A DNA stretch of 64,000 nt from Patagioenas fasciata (lineage: Eukaryota; Chordata; Aves; Columbiformes; Columbidae). Position 1 is the first letter of the stretch. Each line of letters begins with the position of its first letter. Both the position numbers and the translations under genes were made by a program. This document shows, one piece after another, positions 20,722 to 32,700 of this stretch. The stretch spans positions 29,724,367 through 29,788,366 of the forward strand of contig NC_092525.1 in assembly GCF_037038585.1 (NCBI RefSeq). The letters run 5' to 3'. The notes under the pieces were generated by a model, which saw only the letters and a list, made by a program, of their open reading frames with translations, was not told where the DNA came from and ran no database searches.

Positions 20722-23700
20722 CTGAAAAGAGAAAACAAACAAGCCATTGCATTTTAAGACTGACTTTCCATTTCTGATGCTAAATCTCTTTACTTAGAAA
20801 AATAAAGAATAAACATACCTCCAGTGGTTAATCCAGAAGAATAAGCATTGTTTTAATGACATAGAAAGAAATCAGTAGAAGGCATTAGTTCTGGCAATTT
20901 TGCAGTAAAGCGAGTATATTAAGAAATTACTTCATTATCACGACTTGAAAATTAGCACAGCTCTTTTCTAACTGTTTTGTTTCTGTTACCTTCACTAAGG
21001 CATTGCAGACAGATGGCATTGTCCTTGACTAGATGCTGACAGATTAATAGGATTCATGAATAATTAAACAAACTCTTTGTTTAAACCAAACTCCTCAGTG
21101 GGAGCTGTAACTGTTTGGAAGCCTTTTTCTTTTGTGTTGATGTTCACAGGAAACTTTCCACTCTTCCTGGTGTAGTGAGTCACAGCAGGAGTTAGTCATG
21201 TTCCTGATGCGAGTCTGATGGATAACTTAGTATCTATATGAACATCAATATGGCTGTTGTCTGTAACTAGGTATAATGTGGGTTAGTTTGAAAGTGACAG
21301 TACAGGGCAGATGATTAAATGTTAAGGTTATTTTTAGAATGGCAATGTAATGCTGTTGTTTGATAGTGAGAACCTCCCCCAGCATGTAGTTGCTCTGAGA
21401 ATGCAGTGGGAATAATCTCCAACTCTCTGACCTGTTAGTTTGAAGAGTCACCCAAAATAGCACGTCTCATTCCTTCACCCTGCGTATGTCTCTGTACTGA
21501 GAGGGTGAAAGCAGCTGTTTACTTGATTTATGTATGTCAGCAAATGTCCAACTTGAGTTATGCTTTGAATGCTGAAGTTATTGCAAGTCAGAAGCATCTG
21601 AGTGTAACTTTATATCATAGAGCCACATGTTAAGCATAGCTCTCACAAAGCCCTGTGTACTGTTTGCAGACCAAGGAATCCTGAAGGATTCGAGTCCTGG
21701 TTGTGGTTTAAGAGAAAAATCAGTCTGGTGCTTCACTTACAGCCAATAGTCCTTTTTGGATTGCTCTCGGAGTTTCAGAAACAGATGGTGTGCATTAATC
21801 TACTAAAAAGCTTTCTATGTTACTTTTTTCAACACAAATGGAGCTAAATCTCCATTGTGTGTTCTGAAGGTTGCACAGATTCCAGTGGCAAGAAAAAAAC
21901 CCTGGCTCATCTAGAGTAGCTGCCTGCCAAAAGCCTCAGACCTTACTGTCCCGTGGGAGCATGTTCCACACTTTCAGATTTTACTACCTATTCTGCCGCA
22001 GTTTTTCCTTTCCGTATTCATTCCACCATGTTTAGCCTTTGTTCCCCCTCAAGGACTTCTAATTTCCCTAGTGAGTATTGAATCTTTAAAACATTTGTAC
22101 ACTAGTAGATTTGACTGAAATTTAGAGAAGAAAATAAGTCCTATTAGTGTAAAACCCTGGTGTCTTAATTATAGCGTTGTCGTCCTTCTCTCTGTATGTT
22201 TTTTTCTGAAGGCAAATACATTGAGATATTGGTACCCCACCAAGCTCATGGGGAAAGGACAATTGCTCCCATATGGAAAGAGGCATGTCCTACATTTGTC
22301 AGTTTGGAGGCATGCTGAAAGCTTCTAGTTTAGTCTGCTGTTTCTCTATATAGGTTGGAAAATGACACAATTCCTCTGCCTCTTAGTTGTCCTTGGCCAT
22401 CACTAACTTTTTCAGTAACTTACTCTGAAGGTTCATTTCTTTCCTAAAAGCAAGGTTTTTACATACGGAACCACCTCCCTCATCTGTCCTGCGCTTTCCT
22501 GATTTCTGTTTTCTTTTAAGGAGTCCTCAGCACCTGATTAGTGTCCAAATGCTGCAATTGCCTCCCAAAGCTTTCATTTCAGAGAGGATTATTTCTTTTT
22601 GTTGTATGGTTTGTTTTAGTAATGAACGATGAGGTATCAAAAATAATTTTGATTCCCCTCTGGTGGTGTTTAGGGTGAACCTGCTAGGCTGGGCATTAGT
22701 GGCTGCTTTGAAAACAGTTTATTTCTCTAAGAAACAGCTCTGTGTAATACATTGTTCTAGATTGAGGAGGCTTTCCTGGTTTTGTTTCCTCTTTAGAAGT
22801 TGCAGGAGGATTACAAGACTGCTTGGGAAAAATTGAGTCACTTCCTGGCTTTTTCCACTGATCAAAATGTCTCAGGGAGTGGCAATAAATAGGTGGAGGG
22901 GTGAAAAGGAATATGGCTTAGTTCCAAATCCTACTGAGCATTTAAGACACTCAGAGGCAGTGATGAATGTTGGGGTGTATTTTTGAGGCATTTGCCAAAC
23001 TGCTTTTAGTTTACGTGGGACCATTTTTTTTTCCTAATTGGCTATTTTTTCTTTGGTAGAATAATTGTAAGTAAATGAGTGAGATCAAACAGAGAGTAAC
23101 AGAATGGATTCTCAAAAGCCTTTGCTAGATTTACTTTGTTTTGCGCTGGCCTCAAAAGAAAGAGAACACAGATTGTTTGGAGAGTCCATGAGAGACAGGG
23201 AAAAATGAAGTTTTAGTTGCTTCTTTCAGGAGACAAAACAAGCAAAGTCTGTTACAGGTAGAGGTGCTCAGCTAACCTCTCATGGACCACCTGAACAGTC
23301 CTGGTTACTACTTGGAAACCTCTCTCCTGAGATCTGTTCAGGAGCACCCACATAGGGACTGTAGGATGAATGAATTATTTCAGGAGCAACCAGGTGGTGG
23401 GTGGGTGAGGGTTGCATCTCCATTATATGCCTCACCATGTGTGATGGGAGGATTAAGAGACTGTCCTCAAAACATAATGGGCTGGAACTGATGCTGGGGT
23501 GGTTTATCTTGGCTGTACTAGCTGCTTCTGCTTTTGGTTGCTGGCAGCAGCCTTTGGTCCTGTGGACCCAGGGAAGTGCAGAGGTGGCAGGAGTGGTGCT
23601 TCAGAGGAGCAGAGGTCCTCTCAAGTGACAGAAAAGTGCAGTGGCCTCATTGATCAGAAAGGCTGGGCAATGCTGCTGGAATACTTCAGGCTGTTGTGTG

Positions 23701-26700
23701 CCTGATTACACAAGGCTGATACTTCTGTAAGCTGAGAGCACAATTTACTGATCAGCTCTTCCCCATTAGTGCATACTGATGTGAAAATACTTGAAGCTCT
23801 TTACGTGATCCAGTGACCACCCTCTCTCCTGGCTTTACCTGGATCATAAAGAAATGCTGGGTTGCCAATGCAGCTTTAGGCAGGGTCCAAACTTAAATTT
23901 TTCCTACCAAATTGCAAAATTGTTCAGAATGTACTCTGGAGGAGGAGCAAGGAGACAATGTGGGATCAGGACCCCGATCTTCCTATGATTCAACCACAGT
24001 GCTCTTTCCTTGCAGTGGAATGTGTTTGCTGTCTGAAGTCTGATTTTCTGTAAGTATACCTAAATGTAGATAAATTGTATGTGTTAAAGTGCAATATAAT
24101 TGTAAAGAAGAGCCTTCTGTGTTTCTTGAAGATCTTCCTATTGTTCTTTCAACCTTTTATTATAAAACTTTATAGTAAGAAATAGACACCTGGAGTATTA
24201 GAGTATAAAAATTGTTACAAAATAACATTATGGACTATATGGACTAACCACATGCAGTGATGAAACTGTTTCATTGTCTTTCAAAGGCTATAAAAATATC
24301 TAATGCAGGTTAACAGAAATATTAAAACTTGCATAAACATTGTCAAGGCAAGGTTGGCAATGCTGATTCCAGAAAAATGCAAAGCAAAGTCGGTTATTAA
24401 ACAGTCTAATTTAAGGAGCAATTTGAGTTATCTAGGAAGTAGTTAGAATGCAGATAGGCACAAAAACATTCTAACAAGGAAACAGCGTTAAGAAGCAATA
24501 CTGTTAGTTACCTGATAGAAATGAAAACTAATTCTGATGATTGAGGTAGCATTAATGGAACTTTCAATTGTCACTTGAAAGAGAACCACTTTTAATCTTT
24601 GAAGATTGCAGAAATGGCTTTTCTGAACCATTTTCTGGTAACTAGTGCGTTGCTAAAGATGAAATAATTCCAACAGTACCAAAGTGCAGATTGGCATTTG
24701 TTAACAAACAAGAGCAAAGAAACAATTAGTAATTGCATATTAGTCCATGAAACAATCCAAATAATAAAGTGAGACAGTTGCTAGCAGATAAGAGTGGTAT
24801 CAGTTTGCTACATGAGCGAACAGCAGTGACGTGATTTTCCTTTTCTGTTACCTGTTAGTGAGGGATCTTCGGTACCGTCTCCAGATCCCTGGCTGTGAAG
24901 ATGAGCAGGGTGTGTTGGTGAGCTCAAGCATTCCTCTTGTTCTTGCCGGGAGATGGAATTTTTGTGGGGTACCTTGTTGAGGCTTGTGCCCAGACCACTT
25001 GCAGCATTCGGCTGTGGGACCTCTGGGAGTTTCCTGCTCGGTGGTTGATAAACCTGACTATAGTGGCCTATGGGATGATACGCTGGTTTCTCAGATTTGC
25101 TGTCATCTTCATCATCATCATCAATGATAACTAACTCTGCACGGATAACCCCATCGTAACGTGACAGCTTTTGGTCTGCTTCTGGATCGTCATCATCAAT
25201 GCGCTGATAACCCATGAAAATCATTGTTACTGGTTCGGAATCATCCACGTAACATGGTACAGCTTGGACAACGCTGTATTGAGCATCTTCCTCATCTGGA
25301 GGTGTGGAGGATGTTTCATTAAGATGGGGGGGACTTAAAAACCTTGTCTCATTATGTCTTTCCTTTGTGTTCTGGTAAGGTTTTATTTCCTCATGTGCAA
25401 CTTTTCTTTCTTCATTATGTATCATCCTGTTCTCAGGGTTAGTGTGCACTTTCTTCTCTGAAAGGGGAAGTACTGGGGAGGGAGACTTTGACTGTATTAA
25501 CTTTGGAAGATCAAGCCCATTCTCTTTATGTTGCTGCATGAAGGGCTCTGTTTTGGAGGGGAATTCTGTCTGATGATTGCTAAATCCATTCAATTCTCTT
25601 CTGTGATTATCTTCTGGTTTTGGTCCAGGGGCTAATTTGTCTTTCTGAGGAGTAACTGGCCTGCAAAACTTGTTTGCAAACACAGGCTCATGATACTCTG
25701 TGGGAGACTGGGAATTTTTTTCAGTTGCCTGCCGTAGCAGGTCTTCCACCTCGACAGGAGCAAGTTCATCCATCCCATTTTGTGTTGTGCTGCCATTTGA
25801 GGACACTGCATAGACTGACTTCCTGCCATCATCATAGACTTTAATTCCTGTCTCTTTAAACTCCTTTGAGGGAAGAGGTATTGTTGATAACACTGTATTC
25901 TCTCCTGTCTTCATGTCTTTTTCAACCTTAATTTCCATGGCAAACAATGCTGTTGAAAGAAACAAATGCTTAAACTGATACTGCAGCAGCTGCAAGAAAT
26001 ATTATGGAAGAGTTCTGACAGCAATAGAGAATGTTAGCACAAGTTATCAAATATGTGAATTTGTCACATGCATAACCAATATTGGATTCTCACTTTGAAT
26101 GCCCCTTCCATTCTGTCAAAACTTGAAGTGGAAAAAAACTCCTTTGGATCTAATTCTGTGAGGAAACATAAGCTTCTAAAGAGCCAGTTTTCATTACACG
26201 ATTGAGCCAGATCTAACCTTGGTCCCTGGTATTGTGCTGGGCAATAGCAGTTGAAAGAGCTCAATACACTAGAAGACTAGTCTTGGGCCCTCAGAAAGAT
26301 TAGGAGGCTTTGTGGTACTTGAGAAATAACCAGACTACTGCTGGCTGCCTGGTACGTGTAAGTGCAGACAGAAAGTGTGAAATGTGTGATATGAAGGGAG
26401 GAACTACTTAAAGTTATGCCATGTGGAGGGATGAAGTGCTGGAAAGAAGCGTCAACGTTGAAAACACTTGATCCTTACTTTCGATGGCAGGGACCTTACA
26501 CTGGTGTTCCACCTCTGTTTTGATGACCTCACTGATAAGGTAACACAATTTAAATGAGAACAGTATTGTCCCACATCTGTAATGTTTATCCTTGCCTTAA
26601 AGTGTACTAGATTCAATTAATAGGAAATCCTTGCACATATTGACACCCTTTGAATTTGCTAATAAGCGGTACCTTTTCTCTTTTCTTCATCGTCGGCAGC

Positions 26701-29700
26701 AGTATGTGGTGTACTTTTCAGTGCAGAAGGCCTGAAAGACTTGGGAAGGTCGGGTATGCTGGTGTATATGTAGTCTGCTGCCTCTGAATACAGAAGATGC
26801 ACAAAACATTTAGTATGTTTTCAGTGACTTCTACAAGAATTTTTTTTTCTAAATTAAAAAAAAAGCCCTAAACATACCTTTTTCAACTCCTGTTTTTTCA
26901 GTCTTCACAGACTAGGAAAGAGAATAAGTGACAGTAAGTGTGATTAGTCAGCCTTAAGATGTTAACTAGACAGTACTTTGCTTTACCTGATAGTTTTAAC
27001 TTTTTGTGCGCATGCCTTCATACTGAGAAGGGGCTAAAAGTAGAAATTGCTCATGGCCAGGGAAAAAGTGAAATTTTGGTGGTCATTTTTACTAATATGC
27101 TTCCAAGCCACGCAGGGAAGGAAAGGAAATGGCAAAGTGTTAGTCAGCCTCATACTATGGCCCAAGCTGGTTGCCTTAAAAATTTTTTTCAAAGGCTCTG
27201 CTTTGGCTTTCCAGTTGTGTTTATCTCCCTGCATGTCTTTAGAAAGTGTTTGTGTGTAAGAACAACTGGAGAACTGAAGTTTAGTTTCATCACTATGTAT
27301 TTTTTATACAGTTTAAGATGATTCTCCAAATATCAAAATGAACTTCTGACAACGGCTAATGACTGATAATATGAAGTCATGTTTCAACATCACCTGGCTC
27401 AGTGGTTTGGGGCAACGCATGATGCGGTTTATCTGGGCCCATCAGCTGAAGGAGGCCGGATATATCAGCCTCTGTACCTGTTATGTCTGTCCCTGACTGA
27501 AATGCAAAGTTGCTGTCAGGGGCAGTGTTATTTTGTTGAGGTGTGCTATAGATGAGCAATGATAGGAATTGCTCCCCAACCCCTGTAAACAAGCAAGTGG
27601 AGACATTTGGGCACTTGAACAGTATAACATCTTGGCCCCTCTTGTATTTGTGCTACTGTTACTTTAGACTAAAGCTCATGACCACTTATAGGATCCAGCT
27701 AGTTCCCTTTTCCCTGGTTATTATGGTGAATAAGTAATGAATTCTGCTTCTGGAGTAATTTGGCACTAACCTTTATTATGTCTTCTGTTGTTTTCTCAAC
27801 AGACTTGAGTTTCTTTAAAATTGCTTCTTCCTTTGCTGATACTTCCATTTCCTCTCTTTCCAGAGCCTCAATTTCCTTCTCCAGTCTGCAATCACAATTC
27901 CTTTTGATTTAATACCAGGCAGAGAATAACATTGCAGATTTGACTACATTGTGAATATGGACTTCAGTGTAGCTGGTTCTACTTACCCTGACAAATTTTG
28001 CTCTGAGATCAGCTTATAATTTCATGTGCATCTGGAAACACTGTGAAATAGTATTCTCATTTAAAGAAGTACCTGCCGTAAATTCCTTCTGAGCCTACTT
28101 TGAAAATGGCGGCTGATATTAACTTACTTTTTTAAGAGGGAATAGATGAAAATATTATTCTCCCACAGTATTTCTGCATCTCTAAGCAAGTTTTCTCTCC
28201 TACGTTGTCTCAAGAAATGTGGTTACTTCATTGTAATTAAGATGTAAGAATCTAGTATACAAACACCAGGGTTATGACTTTAATTGCTTGTCTCCTTATT
28301 TTGTATACACATGATGAAAAGCAGCAAATTCTTTTGTAAGAAAGTTGAAAGAATGTTCCTGTGCCTGACAGTACTTAAAGGGCTAGAATACATTGCCTCG
28401 TATGCTACATTTCAATATATGTAGCCAAGCTATGTTCAGGAGGGGACCCCCTGTGGAGGAGAGTTCTAGTCAATCTATAACAGAAGCTACAATTTCAGAA
28501 GAACCACCTCTATCAATGGAAATTAAATTGCATTCATATTTCTGAGGGGTAGAACAAGTATTACTTTTTAAATACAATAATAATGGCATTTGCAAGTGCT
28601 TTTTGTAGGTAAAACAGCGCTTAACTAATTTTTTAGTATAAAAATTAATACAGCTAAAAATTGTAAGTGATGTGCTTTGCAGGCTACTCTTATGAAGTGG
28701 ATAACTTCATAATTGTGTGGATTTTGAAAACTAAGCAACCTGCATAGCAGGAGGATGCTCAGGAGACCACAGTCTGAGGCGTTGCTGTTTTCCAGTCTGT
28801 CTGGGATTGAGAATGTAGAATTTATAAGCACCCAGGATGCTGAAGGGACTTTGAGGAAGAGTATGTGTGTGTGTCTATGTGTTCAGATGCAAGATGCCAC
28901 GACAGTTCTCCCTGGTTTTGCATGTGTGAATGTGGCTTCTAGGCTTTCAAAATATTTTCCTTTGGTAAAGAGGTGTAACCGTGCTTGACTGACAGCCTGA
29001 AGCTTGGTTCTTCAGGGGACAAAATTTCGATTAAAATGCAAGATATTGCTGATGTGAGGTGGGTGTTATTATAGTGTTCCTGATAGACTAGAGCTGGTGT
29101 TAGCTACAGACTTAAAAATACTAGTAAGTTTTAAGGACTCCCCTTTGGGGCTGCATACAAAGGCTTTTACAGATGTATGCATCTTAGCATTTTATATACT
29201 TGGTTCTCTGGGAAGAGTGCTGATATCTTGTTTCCGGAAAGTGTTCCTTTTCAGCGGAACAGCAATCATGTAAAATGCACTGGTCCAGCACACTGAGGAT
29301 GAGCAGCTGGGCAGGTTAATGTTTGGAGTGTTTGCTCAAGTAGTGTCCTCACAAGTATTACCCATGAATTTGCAAGAAAGAACTGTGTAGTGTCTTATAT
29401 AGGTGTGATACATGTTGCATCAGGTGCTAGTAGCAATTGCTTTCTAAGAAGCAATTAGGCGAAATTTCCAACACTAAGGAACAGTTGTTAAGGGTCTAAC
29501 ATGCAAACTTATAACACGTAAAGAGGGGGAACAGGACAGTTGATGTGTTTTTTCTTCTATAACCAGAATGTTCAGCTGTCTGCAAGGTGGTTCAGACCCC
29601 TCGCTGTTCACTTTTTTTTTGTTGATACGAAGAATGAAACTCTCCCTTTTATCAAAAAATGCTCAAATCTGAACTGATTAGTAGGCATACATTAGCTCTA

Positions 29701-32700
29701 TTTGACACCTGAGTAAAGAAGGTTTTGAAACAAAGGTCCCATGTACGAGTGTGATGGAAAGGCCCATATGACTTCTGGAGATAATCTGCCTACAATTGTG
29801 TCTGTACTCTCAGCAGGAGGAAATAAAGACTGGTCTGAGGGTACTCAAAGTCTTTAAAGTGATTCAGATTTTTTAACTGATGGTAAAGCTCGTGCAGAAT
29901 AATCATCAGAGTGGACAGAATCTGTCTTAATGAAGTGAAGTTTAATAACCAGATGCCCAGAATAAAGAATTCTGAGTTTTTCAATAGCATACCTTAATGC
30001 TCCTGCATGATGTGGCTATATGATCAGTTTAGCAATCTTTCATTTACAGGACTTTGCTAGCTTGGGTGCTATCTGTGTCATAGCAAAAGCACTGAGCAAG
30101 TACTGTATGGTACATATTTTGTGTGTTTTAGTGGACGCAGTTCATGCTGACCTAGTTTTCTGTATTGCTGCTGGCTGGTCTGAAACTGGGATGGGTATGT
30201 CTCAACAAAACAATATGTGGAAGGCAGCATGGATATTTTTCTAGAGGAGTTTACTAGACAACTGTTGAGAAGTGGTGGGAAATATAATTTATAGCAAAAG
30301 ATGCTTGTTGTGAATAAACCTGGTTAAATTCCTAGTTCAGTAGGAAATTCCCACATAATCCAGGTATGTTCTTCTGCCTCTGTTCTGTGTATGTAAAATC
30401 AAATGTCCTTGTCTGAGCCCTCTGTATTGTGAAGATAAAAGCTGCAAAAGACTAAGGTGTGTAGATGGATTATAAGAGTAAGTATATCAGTAACAAAAAT
30501 ATTTCTTTTGATATGAAGGCCTTACCAACCTCTGTCTTTAGAACTTCAGCAACGGTGAGTTAAGTCCTCTTAGTTCAGGATGGTTCAGAAATGTAATTAG
30601 GAGCATTTCTATACTGATTTTCATTTCTAGGGTGCATTATACCTGTCAAGTTCTTATGATAAGAGTGGAGACAGCATGTCATTTTGTGTTATACTTTTTC
30701 CTCAGTTAATATTTTCATTTTGTGCTGATATAATTTGTCTGATTCATTTCACTACAAATCTGAGATATTTCAGATGTGCGTCAAGAAGCAGGAATCATTT
30801 TAAAGAGGAAGCAATTTGGTGGAGCTTTCCAGGAAAAGATCACAGGCAGGAAAAGTTAGTTGGTAACGCTGGTATTAACAACAAATGGCTGTGGAAATAC
30901 TTAGTTTGCTGTGAAAAAAAATTAGTTGCCATGAAAGAGCAACATATATAAAAATAAAAGGGAAGCCATTCACAGGTTCTAATAAGCAAGTGTAGTAAAA
31001 CAAATAACATTATGTTCTTGGAAAAAGAATAATATTTTTAAAAAGAGGAGAAAGGCCTGTAGCTACAATCAAACACTTATTGCAGTTTTTCCCACTATAG
31101 CACTTCGAGTTGCAAGTAAACTTATTTCATTTTCATTAGAATTTAAACTGCTGATTTATGGTCTATTAGAATATTAGCTATCTAGATATACAAATGTTAT
31201 TTGTGCTTGTAATTAACTGAATCTGGAATGGTGTAGGAAAAGAATTTGTATCTAATACACTTCTCCTAAATGCAGACATATAAACAAAGCTATTAAAAAA
31301 CCCCACCACCCACATACAAAAACCCACAGCAAAAAACCCAAACACCCCCTGTCCCCCAACACACAAACAAAAACAACAGCAAAAAACCCACAACCAAATA
31401 AAAACCCACAGCAAAACATACTTGCTGTCCCTGCATCCCATGTACATGGGAAAGAAATTCTAAAATGTGTTGTGTGTTTTTCTTTTTTTGTACCTGCTGA
31501 ATGTCAACCATGTCTCTGGCAACAATTCTAGTGGGAAGGCAGCAGGTGCATTGCTATAGTGAGGCTGTTTCAGGCTCAGGTGTACATTGATTGTATGAGC
31601 TGAGGAACCTCTGCTTTGTTTGGTGTAATGGGTGTGCTCTTGGCCATGGGATGCAGCACTAAATGTGTGGTCTTCCCATTCACAGTGTGCCTGCATATAG
31701 TTCTTGGGGTTGAGTTGTTACTTTAGGTTCTAGGTTGTGATTTAAGAAAGCATTCAGGGACAAATGATGGGTTTGGCACTTTCATTTCTCCTTCCATAAG
31801 GCACAAATGTATTTAGAAATCTCCATATTTTAAAAGACCTGGAAGCTTCTAATTCAAACAAACTTTAAAATTTATAACCCCTTTGCAACTTTTGGCTCCA
31901 ATTGAGAACTAAAGCAGTGGCAATATTCCTCTCTGATTCTAACTTACCTACATGAATTAAATGAGTTTTTCAAGTCTAAAGCTCCAGTTGGAATACTATT
32001 TTACTATTTGTAATAGTGATAAATTTTATTAATGCTAGAAAAAGTTAATATGGCTATATTCAGAGAAGTAAAGCTCACTGTGTCTGTTCAGTTTTGGTCT
32101 CTGAGGAAATAAAAATAAAGGCCACTGAGCCAACAAAAAATTCAGGACAATAACAACAAAAAAGTATAAAAAAAACCTCTGCAACTGTTGTTACAGATGC
32201 AGGATTTTCTGAAACATGGGAATGACATATATTGATAATCAACTCTATTTACTGAAATCCCTGAACTACTATTGTGGGTAGGTATTTAAATCCTAATCCT
32301 GCATTCCAAGTCTTCCCAGGGATAGGATGGGAGGGACCTGTTGCCAGTGAGAGACAGCTCAATTGCAGTGGCTCAGGTGCAGAGAACCCTGAAGGTATGT
32401 TATGAGATGACAGACTAGATTTAGATGTTGGAGATACTGTGCACTTCCTGCTAATATAATATTTCACTGTTTTTAAGGCACTGGATATGTCAGGAGTTCA
32501 ATCACTTTCTTTTTTAGTGGCATAGACATTCACACACCCCTGCCATAATAGCATTGCTTGTTCTTTACTTGGTTGTCATCAAATGAATTGAAACAGTGTA
32601 GGTTATGTCAGGTGAATAAAAACATCCTTTACCCAACATAGCCACACACCAAATCCAGTTCTTGACTTGGTTCTGAGATCTAAGACCAAAAAAAAATAGT

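Noticed and set aside
21890-22080. Possible old retrotransposon piece
   Set aside because: The CT-rich texture is suggestive, but I cannot match it to a CR1, L2 or MIR consensus with confidence.
25950-25995. N-terminal extension of the large PALMD open frame (starting MQLLQYQ)
   Set aside because: It lies upstream of the tttcaacag acceptor at 25950. The phase and family sequence show the exon begins at 25949 with ALFAMEI, so these codons are intronic.
31178-31511. Phe/Val/Gly/Cys-rich minus-strand open frames
   Set aside because: They are translations of the A/C-rich simple-sequence tract at 31290-31422.
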